Source of the DNA: an uncultured Prevotella sp.
GTDB lineage: Bacteria > Bacteroidota > Bacteroidia > Bacteroidales > Bacteroidaceae
DNA length: 43,319 nucleotides
Direction of reading: 5' to 3'
Assembly (NCBI GenBank): GCA_905233425.1
Contig: CAJOEC010000025.1
Span: 1-43,319, forward strand
The notes under the pieces are model-generated. The model was given only the letters and a program-made list of their open reading frames with translations. It had not been told where the DNA came from and made no database searches. Below, one piece after another: positions 17,401 to 22,846 of this stretch (position 1 is its first letter; the number at the start of each line of letters is the position of its first letter). The position numbers were made by a program, and so were the translations under genes.

Positions 17401-18535
17401 AGCCGTCATATAACTCGGCTTTTTCACGCTTCGTCCAGCTGATGGTATTGCTCTTCTTCCACTTGTCGAACTCCACATTCACTTTCTCAGGACGTGTGAA
17501 CGGCAGTACTGTCGTTGAAAGATAAGGCTGATAATACATATTACTCGAGCGGTGCCAATCCGAAGTGCCACAATAAGCCTCCTCGGTATTTATTCTATGA
17601 CCGGCACGGTAATAGATATATACTGGAGTCGTAAATGATGCGTCGCGCAGCTCTTCGCCGTCGTATGTTTTGAGCCAGGCGGAGAATTGCATGTCCTCCT
17701 TGTTCACCGGCTTTTCGGTGATGCTCACCGACTCGTCGGCGCGGTATATCCGGCCGATAGTGTTACTCCTGCATACGCCATTATATGAATAGCTCGTGCG
17801 AATCCAATAATAGTAGTCGAGCGTATTGTCATTGACACTTATGTCGGTGGCAGAATACCCCAGCCTACCGTCCTCGCCCCAGTCCACCGTCAGCCTTGGC
17901 ATCGGGTAATCCTCGTTGATGGCCGTAAGGTCGATGGCTTTCTCATACTGCCACCAATCCCACATACGATTGTCCTTGAACGTGAGGCGCTGCCGCAGAT
18001 AAATCCTGTTGACGCCCTCAGTAACCGCATCCGGACCCACAAGATACCTGATGTTGAAATGGCCGTTGCTGGTATTCATGCTGCTCACGTAGATCAGGCC
18101 ATAGTCATTGTTGTCCGACGTGTAAACGACCTCTTTCTCGTTCTTCTTCGGCTTCTTCCATTCCCCCACACGGTGCTCCGTGCCGTCGGCTGTCACGACA
18201 TAGACTTCACCCTCAATGAACGTCTTCGTCCACTCGCTCTTGCCATACTTGGCAATCTCGATGAAGCATCCACCCACCTCGAACTCGTAGTAGTAGTAGC
18301 CTTTCGGGGCATCGAACTTCTTCTCCGTCTTGAAGTACATGATGTGCTCCTCGGCGTTCCAGTGGGTCTTCCCGTCGTAGCGGAAGTTCTTCTGGTCGTA
18401 GCGGAAATCGTATGTGCCACCACCGTCGTCGGCGACATCCGTCCTCGAGAAGTTCCAGGTTTTGGCCAGCGAAGGCACTGTGCCTACGACGAGTGCCGCA
18501 AGCAACGTAACTATCAGTCGGAATGAGGTTTTCAT
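8432..18535 (-). CDS. giant secreted LamG-domain protein (about 3367 aa)
   Basis: The start at 18535 gives the signal peptide MKTSFRLIVTLLAALVVGTVPSLA; an ATG four codons upstream is less likely. Visible modules: fibronectin-like regions (about 350-690), carboxypeptidase-regulatory-like beta domains (about 690 and 1040-1110), LamG/concanavalin-like domains at about 745-940, 2250-2410 and 2425-2640 (each ending in LxxYWPxxEG or LVAYYPFEKDG), two copies of a GWNWIA module, and two copies of an NMSxV...AAFxxxECRG module near the C-terminus. It ends in a PGVYLHNGRIVVIK motif like the upstream-transcribed neighbour. Five segments are repeat-derived: about 717, 885, 2463-2477, 2496-2508 and 3173-3209. 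It lies downstream of the NodT-like gene. Probably cell-surface displayed; the ligand is unknown. The whole ORF is open without frameshift. Confidence 0.85.
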   Translation of the reverse strand: MKTSFRLIVTLLAALVVGTVPSLAKTWNFSRTDVADDGGGTYDFRYDQKNFRYDGKTHWNAEEHIMYFKTEKKFDAPKGYYYYEFEVGGCFIEIAKYGKSEWTKTFIEGEVYVVTADGTEHRVGEWKKPKKNEKEVVYTSDNNDYGLIYVSSMNTSNGHFNIRYLVGPDAVTEGVNRIYLRQRLTFKDNRMWDWWQYEKAIDLTAINEDYPMPRLTVDWGEDGRLGYSATDISVNDNTLDYYYWIRTSYSYNGVCRSNTIGRIYRADESVSITEKPVNKEDMQFSAWLKTYDGEELRDASFTTPVYIYYRAGHRINTEEAYCGTSDWHRSSNMYYQPYLSTTVLPFTRPEKVNVEFDKWKKSNTISWTKREKAELYDGSQRTKVECRTEGKWYVVRYDRNKTVKDYVLVGQPLRGDAKTLQVEDTEIEYDKQYVYRVVFLPDVLEDKYEDDLTNLPGQKDYSSDTNLWNEAWTSTLMEVPVKLAQDRTDDGGIRLVWEYNVQTSGCEWRIDKHRLGQTTWTPVTTLPVDTKQSTASYLEEGGSVCDLYTYRIMTKINDKELYSDTLLCNLPAGAYISKVTATTGSEEKFVKVKWKVARPGDDDIWFRVLRRPISYSSSISGEGSEWTLLNDEVHGHATEYEYMDENVMAGSYYEYSVEAYGAKCEGQLVQTDRQIAPGFSQARGTITGHISYGTGTAVSGVKVNLVKSSADASVGGDLQSPPQFLSRYIEGEGKGLQWTADSAKYANKLNGKQDLTLQLWAKPNTMKEELWQSMLRLNGALELGLVNSDGECWRLYVVDLSNGGKTKYELSEKFIFDPYKFTHIAAVYERKGTAGFWTFYMGTDTLLTETMRVENPDWNACSVSDGISAGATLSIGGSLSTPNSQPSPYCGFVDDIRLWNRALSQKEIENNYTRILGGTENGLILYWPLDEGMAVRDYAFDIACQDGLHQLNHPEVGINAVPSAVVPDNLGLYGLTDIEGDYIIRGIPFQQGGTNYKLAPQLGIHEFNPSTRSMFISPTSLTANNIDFEDVSSFPMSGHIYYAGTNIPAEGIQFYIDGELVTANGEIKATDSDGYYEISVPIGEHYVEAKANGHTMVSGGRFPTRGVFNFDRRMQYDFADSTLVNYVGRVTGGLRNDTLAVGFGLSNNNIGVATITLKLNNESFSFNCKDDHISDAETERIWTSAGDVEETPANSATGAVAGVINSHTRTGTGYDSKYIFIETDSLTGEFSAMLPPLKYVTKSIRVNNNSDIEFINLPEVDLTNVTQVLRDSLVSYSDEQGVGSGDSVVNYYSYNTKNVHTYYATPCLEVIQKRVGSESNTPAGIFGLREIKDFVDDFGKTNITDIWSVNEDGRVKYLFDHPLYRTGDKVTMTLFGYEPYVNYDSGTAVADNIPMNGQKITVTNEMSSTQMVVSRVDNKELDLEPGDIYNLKSDELQLGSDGRNEFTWTAGLPNIVSPYTRQLSMTYERNGRTRVWEGFNAIVLGTLNTGTNFVTLGPDIVTMVLRDAPGSNGNTAWTRGHSKTKLSVSSDAWYDDTKLTTDLNSGVSVKISTGIGVETETSNETWINKNGGIHITTEVGSQTTKTWTTTVTETVATTAHNNYQTANVTSPSAKGDVFIGASMNVIVGDCRKVGLFRNGAAEPFNIDLRDAKSIGDSIRTTFMYSAYELESVMIPKWKETRNSMFTFVQSEPEAKNYVNNTDKCVYVCWLPEDSLQADSVIAYRQVAPKNIKEGDYYTDSVMWCNDQISTWKRQLAANERDKVMAMKKSKYFKRNISFDGLSDYKYTSKLDTTYQDKSYETHHLGGIVGWGGTVETKGGALFKNSYSFSTENGWAHQEADTGYDDNTDDFAEFSYSMADGNVGTDFSVNIYSSPAGWSDIFSIVAGQSYNPWEGEAKTEHYEPGKHTLQNGTQRMEQPDIKISTDGSIGARSATLTDVPSGQEGQFTLHLTNNSLTNQGFSFIYNILVLEDQNNAGLSVYMDGVPANGRGIYVSQGETITKIIKVKQTDQSRLDYEGVKIRFTSQYQAAVIFDEVTLNVHFKPSSSAIDLAVSEPVLNIETLASNEGNVELKLQNFDRQFKNLKSIGVQYRYEGSTQWNTIHTYVTNKADSLNQNFSLLPDRSDVTYRYNMKDDNAFPQGTYHFRAFTTTPYGENPNDAATVYSDAVTVVKDNVRPRNLTTPTPTNGILRYGDDISIEFTEDIVPGYVSDKNVIVTARLNNQPVQHDVAKRLLPFGEPQRTVNPIFLNGDFSIDFWMQWQDAGTILRLGTDQFFISIDNEGHIVVNIAGTEMVSKEVVPKEKWTYVVMSYKSADKTFTALAQYDTASLPLFTNQPIAEALQSVTYTDDNHLYLGNIYGAMHDLSIFSIYRDVNEAAATKYQAKDNYVYGLANYWPMNEGHGYVAADTRHTHDFEVNDSWLLDNKNYSLQLYGGGGVEADISSINTGMGDSYAIELWAHVTENTEGTEETEGTEPSIDEMTIFEVGSSPIAAGNVVSDATRRVPTGVGVESNRLGLYINSQKDWILRYGQNEQIVVNHEDVPYIPTWSHVALNVVRGQAAGFYFNGKRTAVIAEQDVPPLEGARMVIGKGMGNFSNIDEIRIWHAALSESRLLGNQYNCIDTTDVYSRGLVAYYPFEKDGTVDGVATKVPTLSSIAPAWKAGTTTTDLTLIGDHTTMLFSPPLKSAPVESRLMARPVASERKVTISLQEGSGIKARDIEGTTLNITVDKIHDMHGNESMPIRWTTYVQQNTLKWTKDSVNIFKNYGDSYTFDVNIENVGGSTEYYTLYNMPEWLSLVDGLDGFPVESTGDVAPLSTKTLRFQVNPLVAIGNYDLNIGLQGNNEILEPLRIVMKVRGEMPAWTVDPKKYEHNMSIVGQIYLDGSLMGNSESRLAAFIDNECRGIAAPKLIRGAAYVPLVVYGTAQQDVNGKTQDLDKGKAITFRIWDATTGVAYTNVNIVLPDSSQLTVDTLFFDPAVNYGNFDAPVVFTKSKYVEQPLNLTEGWNWIALSVEPANPKTSAVFRELTSWNVRIKDRSTGLAYCNGTYWAGNLKQIHSNTMYKMLLSPSAESRPMPQPFTVVGQQVNLAETPVTLHEGWNWIAYLPTTTMTIGNALAGASPRIGDQVKSQTTFSYYSRNGWEGNLEALESGKGYLYQSNDKQTKTFVYPAPAAGSRLYGADGSNETYRTNETYRTYETYRTYKTYGAYGTYGAFSPVSPFDYPDNMSMVILLTAEGQPVTDAEVAAFVNGECRGAAFADYDDESGLKPLYYLLIAGEDSGQPMEIRVALGNANERYEKVVCDTLIYTSDGNIGTPWEPFVIDIGDQSGIATVVSDRVPGIWYTLQGIRVGTTKPTSPGVYLHNGRIVVIK
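8909..9016 (-). repeat. twelve 9-nt tandem units inside the giant gene
   Basis: Exactly twelve units of CYYATWAGN (for example CCCATAAGT, CCTATAAGT, CTCATTAGT) run without interruption. On the minus strand they encode three-residue repeats of the type TYG/TYR/TYE that link two NMSxV-type modules. The same unit, also twelve times, fills the spacer at 33925-34032. Confidence 0.95.
11025..11049. repeat. palindromic repeat family B (GACGCGACGTGTCGCGTC) inside the giant gene
   Basis: The core GGGACGCGACGTGTCGCGTC is nearly palindromic and encodes a DATRRV-type peptide in frame within the third LamG region. Other copies: 23820-23844 (sbcC), three in 31582-31714, and 35194-35218 (spacer). Confidence 0.85.
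11117..11161 (-). repeat. five 9-nt tandem units inside the giant gene
   Basis: Units GCTCTGTGC, CCTCTGTCT, CCTCTGTGC, CCTCTGTGT, TTTCTGTAA encode TEGTEETEGTE-like residues inserted in the third LamG domain. Confidence 0.8.
16374..16390. repeat. palindrome family C (GGGGATTGCAAATCCCC) inside the giant gene
   Basis: A nearly perfect inverted repeat in frame, encoding DLQSPP. Related palindromes: 40699-40717, 40995-41009 and 42675-42689, all inside cobalamin genes. Confidence 0.7.
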
Positions 18536-18653
18536 AATACCAGTCATGTTTAGGTTTGTGTAGGCCGGTTTTGGCTTATTGTTAGTCCAGTGTGATGGTG
18601 ACTGGGTAGAACACGCCTGCGTTTATCGTCACTTTTAGTTAGGGCAGAGGCTG

Positions 18654-20096
18654 CTACTTGGTGCCACCGCCGAGGGCGACGTAGAGTGCGATGATTGCCT
18701 GTGCGCCGCTGTACATATTCTCGGCCTCGCTGAGCTGTGCGGAGAGTAGCGACTCCTGTGCTTGGAGCACTTCGAGATAGCTGGCCTTGCCATTGTCCAT
18801 GAGTTCGTGGGTGCCGACGTAGGCCTGATGGAGCGTCTCCACCTGACGGTGGTAGACTTCGTGCTTCTCTCGTGCGGCTGCACCGTCGGCAAGAGCCTCG
18901 TTCACCTCGTTACCGGCGTCGATGACGGTCTGGACGTACTGCTTCTTCAAGTTCTCCTCGGTCAGCTGGCTGATTTTGTAGTTGGCCTTTATCTGTCCGC
19001 GTGCGAAGATGGGCTGCGAGAGTGAGCCGACGATGTTGAGGAAGAACTTGGCGGGGTTGACTACGGCTCCGCCAGCGGAGTTGGTCCATCCTCCCTCAGC
19101 CGTCAGGGTGATGGTGGGGAAGAAGGCTGCGCGGGCAGTCTGCGTGTTGTAGAAGGCCTCCTCCATGTAGGCGTTGGCCAGGCGGATGTCGGGGCGCAGT
19201 TCGAGCATCTGTGCTGGTACGCCGATGCGGAGAAACTTGTTGTCGAACATGCGCTGGTCGGCGGCCGACGTGTGGTATTCAGCGGCGGAGAGCCAGTGGG
19301 CGCGCTCGATGTGGCGCGGCGTGACGCCGAGCAGTTTGCAGATCTCATTCTCGGTGGAGCGGATGCTGCGGCGGATGTCGATGATTTGTGTCTTCACGCT
19401 CAGCCACGACGCCTCCTGCTGGTTGACGGCGGTGGAGTAGGTCTGACCGTTCTCATAGAGTGCCTGCTGCGTGTCCAACGATGCTTTCCAGAGGCTGTCG
19501 GTCACGTTGAGGATGTCGAGTTCGCGGTCGAGCAGCAGCAGATAGAAATACTGCTGTGCTGTGGTGGAGATGAGGTTGGCACGGGTCGACTCCTCGCTGA
19601 GCTGGGCCTGCAGGAGCACGGCCTTGGCGGCACGCTTCTTGTTGGTGATGGAGCCGAACACGTCGACATCCAACGACACCTGTAGGGGGAGTGAGTAGGT
19701 CTTTGAGAACGCGCTCTTGTCGAAGCTGGAGAGGGTGCCCTGGGGCGTGAAATAGAGCGACGGCAGATAGGCGAGCTTTGCGGCCTTCAGCGAGGCCTGG
19801 CTCTTCTCGACGGCGATGCGTGCGGAGTTGAGGTCGGTGTTGTTGGCGAGCACCTGCTCGATCAGCTGCTGCAGGAGGGGGTCGGTGAAGAACTCGCGCC
19901 AGGACATATTGGCGAGGGAGAAAGACCCACCCCCGGCCCCTCCCTGTGAGGGAGGGGAGTAGTTACCGTTGCCATCCATTTGGATGCCGAATACATCAGT
20001 GGGGGCGTCCGCCTTCTGTTCGTACTTGTTGTAAAGGCCGCAGCCCGTGAGCAGTAGGCTCACGGCTGCAGCGACGATTATATTATTATATTTCAT
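18654..20096 (-). CDS. NodT/TolC-family outer-membrane efflux lipoprotein
   Basis: Outer-membrane channel of a tripartite efflux system. The signal peptide MKYNNIIVAAAVSLLLTGC has a lipobox ending at Cys19, as in NodT/OprM-type channels. The body has two halves of long amphipathic helices with typical motifs: WREFFTDPLLQQLIEQVLANNTDL, RPDIRLANAYMEEA, TLTAEGG and SLSQPIF. Length (480 aa) is normal. Residues about 47-57 (SPPSQGGAGGG) are encoded by a GGGGAGGGG-type palindrome (19924-19959) inserted just before the conserved domain. The membrane fusion protein and RND pump that usually precede such a gene are absent here; the next gene is the giant secreted protein, 118 nt downstream. Confidence 0.9.
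   Translation of the reverse strand: MKYNNIIVAAAVSLLLTGCGLYNKYEQKADAPTDVFGIQMDGNGNYSPPSQGGAGGGSFSLANMSWREFFTDPLLQQLIEQVLANNTDLNSARIAVEKSQASLKAAKLAYLPSLYFTPQGTLSSFDKSAFSKTYSLPLQVSLDVDVFGSITNKKRAAKAVLLQAQLSEESTRANLISTTAQQYFYLLLLDRELDILNVTDSLWKASLDTQQALYENGQTYSTAVNQQEASWLSVKTQIIDIRRSIRSTENEICKLLGVTPRHIERAHWLSAAEYHTSAADQRMFDNKFLRIGVPAQMLELRPDIRLANAYMEEAFYNTQTARAAFFPTITLTAEGGWTNSAGGAVVNPAKFFLNIVGSLSQPIFARGQIKANYKISQLTEENLKKQYVQTVIDAGNEVNEALADGAAAREKHEVYHRQVETLHQAYVGTHELMDNGKASYLEVLQAQESLLSAQLSEAENMYSGAQAIIALYVALGGGTK
19924..19959. repeat. palindrome family D (GGAGGGG...CCCCTCC type) inside the NodT-like gene
   Basis: The stretch CCCACCCCCGGCCCCTCC continues into a GTGAGGGAGGGG arm, forming an inverted repeat that encodes SPPSQGGAGGG. 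Family members: 26948-26990, 35831-35881, 36906-36968, 38166-38201, 38243-38280, 40018-40055, 42241-42279. Confidence 0.8.
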
Positions 20097-20164
20097 AGTT
20101 CATAATGCTTTGTTACGTTTTCTTCTTATTCATGTTCGTAATAATGTTAGTGTAAAAAACTGTG

Positions 20165-20197
20165 CAAAGGTAATAATTTTTCTTTATATAGTACAAT
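20165..20197 (-). promoter_or_regulatory. promoter of the NodT-like gene
   Basis: Minus-strand TACCTTTG (20172-20165) is preceded 21 nt upstream by ATTG (20197-20194). The leader would be about 60 nt. It may also serve the giant gene downstream, since no box is seen in the spacer 18548-18653. Confidence 0.55.
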
Positions 20198-20322
20198 CTT
20201 AACCTGTTTTTTTCCAAATTTTCGTGCAATTCCGATTTATAATGCGAGTTTTATCCATTTTGCGCTTCCAAAACAGGGTGTTCAATATGTTTTACCCACA
20301 ACATGTAAGTTTTCCGATGGTG

Positions 20323-20435
20323 TAGTGGCAGGCCCTGTGCCAGCCCGATGCCCCGACAGGGGCAATGTTCGTGGATTAAAGGGTAAACGTCTGTGTCCCT
20401 TGCGGGACATCGGGCTGGCACGGGGCCTGCCCCTA
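20323..20435. repeat. 113-nt inverted-repeat element (family E, GGCAGGCCCCGTGCCAGCCC)
   Basis: Arms 20323-20355 and 20403-20435 are 33 nt each and match in inverted orientation at about 30 of 33 positions, with a 47-nt centre. The transcript would form one long hairpin. Single arms recur at 27710-27734 (spacer) and 42182-42206 (inside cobJ-cbiC). No transposase is present, and I see no convincing gene in 20097-20714. Confidence 0.75.
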
Positions 20436-20489
20436 CCAGACAAAGAAGCCCCCAAGGGACCCTAAAAAACCGCCCCCGTTGGCCGTTTG

Positions 20490-20575
20490 AGTTCGCACGG
20501 CGCGAACTGTCAGTTCGCCCGGCGCGGACTCGGAGTTCGCACGGCGCGAACTTTTTGGCGTCTCGGAGGCGATTT
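20490..20575. repeat. composite palindromic repeat block (family A, three units)
   Basis: Units at 20490-20508, 20512-20530 and 20534-20552 with a 22-nt period are followed by TTTTTGGCGTCTCGGAGGCG. Hairpin plus T run makes the right end terminator-like on the plus strand. Confidence 0.85.
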
Positions 20576-20638
20576 TGATGGGTGTCGGGCACGAAATGAC
20601 AAATTATTACGGGAAACGAGAAATAAAGTCGGGGAAAG

Positions 20639-20670
20639 TTTGGCCGTTTCATTCATTTTTCATAATTTTG
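20639..20670 (+). promoter_or_regulatory. promoter of the TonB-C-domain gene
   Basis: TTTG (20639-20642), a 20-nt spacer, then TAATTTTG (20663-20670). The leader is about 38 nt to the ATG at 20715. Confidence 0.7.
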
Positions 20671-20714
20671 CAGCCACCATCTGAATTACTAACACCTTTT
20701 AATAACCATTGGAA

Positions 20715-21203
20715 ATGAAAAGAACAGTATTATCCATCATGCTCGCCGCCCTGGCCATGGGCGCAGCAGCCCAGAGTGCAGACAACAAGGACGCTGGACG
20801 CGACACCACCCAGGTAGTGACAGAAAACATGACGAAGCCGCAGTTCCCCGGAGGCGAGAAGGCATTGGCAAAATTCTTACTGAAAAACCTGAAATACCCC
20901 GAAGAGGCCTCAGCATACGAAATGGAGGGAACAGTCATCATGACATTCTTCGTCAACACAGACGGCACACTGAGCGACATCGCCGCCCACGACTGCAAGA
21001 TCGACCGGTTCAACACCACAAAGTTCGCACAGGAGACAGAAGTGCGCCAAAAGGAGCTGAAGGAGAAGTTCGCCAAGCTGTTTGCCAAGGAGGGAGCTCG
21101 CGTCATACGCAAAATGCCGAAATGGATACCGGCAAAGCTTGACGGCAAGGCTGTAAGGGTGAAGATGAGCCAGCAAATCAGATTCGCCGACCCATACAAG
21201 TAG
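20715..21203 (+). CDS. secreted TonB C-terminal-domain protein
   Basis: Predicted 162-aa protein with a cleavable signal peptide (MKRTVLSIMLAALAMGAAAQ). Residues about 40-100 match the TonB C-terminal fold, with FPGGEKALAKFLLKNLKYP, GTVIMTFFVNTDG and a final strand after a charged helix. Unlike a true TonB it has no N-terminal anchor that stays in the membrane and no Pro-rich spacer, so it is unlikely to couple ExbBD to a receptor on its own. Such soluble TonB_C proteins are common in Bacteroidales and poorly understood. A TTG six bases upstream is in frame but gives no better signal peptide. The PafA-like gene follows after 137 nt without an obvious promoter, so they may be co-transcribed. 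Confidence 0.8.
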   Translation: MKRTVLSIMLAALAMGAAAQSADNKDAGRDTTQVVTENMTKPQFPGGEKALAKFLLKNLKYPEEASAYEMEGTVIMTFFVNTDGTLSDIAAHDCKIDRFNTTKFAQETEVRQKELKEKFAKLFAKEGARVIRKMPKWIPAKLDGKAVRVKMSQQIRFADPYK

Positions 21204-21284
21204 ACGACCACAGATTACATGTGGCGCAGCCAATCTGTGAAATCAAGACGAAATCTGTGAAATAGCAACAACTATGAGCTGCAA

Positions 21285-21311
21285 AAATCTGTGAAATCTG
21301 TGTAATCTGTG
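21285..21311 (+). repeat. three 9-nt tandem units upstream of the phosphatase gene
   Basis: AAATCTGTG, AAATCTGTG, TAATCTGTG lie 29-55 nt before the ATG. Further isolated copies of ATCTGTGAAAT and the inverse form CACAGATTAC lie in 21209-21265. Confidence 0.75.
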
Positions 21312-21340
21312 GTAAAATTATAATAATTCTTCAAATTCAA

Positions 21341-22846
21341 ATGAGAAAAATCATCTCCCTGTTCTGTATTCTCAGCATGTCGCTCTATCTGTCGGCCCAG
21401 CCGCAATTCGGAGAGCGACCGCGTCTCGTCGTGGGAATAGTAGTCGACCAGATGCGCTGGGACTACCTGTCGCGCTACTACGAGAAGTTCACCGAAGGAG
21501 GATTCCGACGGCTCATCAACGACGGCTACTCATGCGACAACTGTATCATCAACTATGTGCCCACAATAACGGCCATAGGACACGCATCGGCCTACACCGG
21601 CACAACGCCCGCATTCCATGGCATCTGCGGCAACAACTTCTACATCGACGGGCAGAAGGTCTACTGCACAGCCGACAGCACCGTGAATACAGTGGGAGCC
21701 GCCGGCACACGAGGGAAGCACTCGCCACGCAACATGCTCTCAACGACCATCGGCGACCAGCTGCGACTGCACACCGACTTCCGCTCGAAAGTCGTCGGAG
21801 TTAGCTACAAGGACCGCGCCGCGATACTCCCCGCAGGACACAGCGCAAACGCCGCATTCTGGCTCGACCCCACAAGCCTCCGCTTCGTCACAAGTACATA
21901 CTACATGGACGAGCTGCCCGAATACGTCAGACGCGTGAACGCCGCCATCGCTACCCACAAGGAGGCACAAAAGGCCGGAGAAAGAATAGGCTACTACCCG
22001 CTCTGCGGCACACTGACAACCGACATGGCCATAGCCGCACTACAGGGAGAGAACCTGGGGCGCGGCGACGCTACCGACATGCTCTGCGTGAGCTTCTCGC
22101 AGACCGATGTCATAGGCCATGAGTGGGGCACACGAGGAGACAATACCGACGAGGTGTACCTGGAACTCGACCGCGACATCGCCCGTCTGCTCAACGCCCT
22201 CGACCAGCAGGTGGGCGAGGGCAACTACCTGCTCTTCCTCACCGCCGACCATGCGGCAGCCCACAACTGGCGCTTCATGCGCGAGAACAAAATCCCCGGC
22301 GGGCCGCTTTACATGGACAGTCTGAAGACCACACTCAACGAATATGTCAAGGCAAAGGTGGGAGGCACGTCGCCAGTAGTCGCCGACATCATGGACTACC
22401 GCATATTCCTCAACCGTAAGGCTGTCAGCCAACAGGGTCTGGACATCCATCAGGTGAAAGCCGCCTTGGTGGACTGTCTGCTCACCATGCCGGGCATCGT
22501 CACAGCCGTGGACTTCGAGCAGGCACGCACGTCGGCTGTGCCCCAGCTGCTACTCGACCGCATACTCATGGGCTACCATCCGCGACGCAGCGGCGACGTC
22601 ATCTTCATCCCCGAACCGCAGCACTACAGCTGGCGCGACACCCTCTCACCCACACACACAACACACGGCGAGTGGAACCCATACGACTCACACATACCAC
22701 TCCTCTTCTTCGGATGGAACGTCACCCACGGTGCCACAAGCCGCGAGGTGCACATCAACGACATAGCCCCCACAGTCTGCCAGATGCTGCACATACAGCA
22801 ACCCAACGCCTGTAGCGGCCAGCCAATAACAGAAATTTCAAGATGA
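21341..22846 (+). CDS. PafA-like periplasmic alkaline phosphatase
   Basis: Zn-dependent phosphomonoesterase of the alkaline phosphatase superfamily. Signal peptide MRKIISLFCILSMSLYLSAQ. Metal ligands are visible in VVDQMRWD (Asp36), TDVIGHEWG, TADHAA and THGEWNPYDSHIPL. The nucleophile is Thr77 in PTITAIGHAS, which is Thr as in PafA rather than Ser as in E. coli PhoA. GNNFY (Asn98/99) and YKDRA (Lys157, Arg159) match the PafA substrate-binding Asn, Lys and Arg. Length (501 aa) is slightly short of the Elizabethkingia enzyme as recalled. It ends 9 nt inside the convergent sbcC gene. Likely role is release of inorganic phosphate from organic phosphates in the periplasm. Confidence 0.88.
   Translation: MRKIISLFCILSMSLYLSAQPQFGERPRLVVGIVVDQMRWDYLSRYYEKFTEGGFRRLINDGYSCDNCIINYVPTITAIGHASAYTGTTPAFHGICGNNFYIDGQKVYCTADSTVNTVGAAGTRGKHSPRNMLSTTIGDQLRLHTDFRSKVVGVSYKDRAAILPAGHSANAAFWLDPTSLRFVTSTYYMDELPEYVRRVNAAIATHKEAQKAGERIGYYPLCGTLTTDMAIAALQGENLGRGDATDMLCVSFSQTDVIGHEWGTRGDNTDEVYLELDRDIARLLNALDQQVGEGNYLLFLTADHAAAHNWRFMRENKIPGGPLYMDSLKTTLNEYVKAKVGGTSPVVADIMDYRIFLNRKAVSQQGLDIHQVKAALVDCLLTMPGIVTAVDFEQARTSAVPQLLLDRILMGYHPRRSGDVIFIPEPQHYSWRDTLSPTHTTHGEWNPYDSHIPLLFFGWNVTHGATSREVHINDIAPTVCQMLHIQQPNACSGQPITEISR

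Noticed and set aside
20251..20652. A 133-codon minus-strand frame in the spacer before the TonB-C gene
   Set aside because: It consists almost wholly of the family E and family A repeats and lacks any protein-like pattern.
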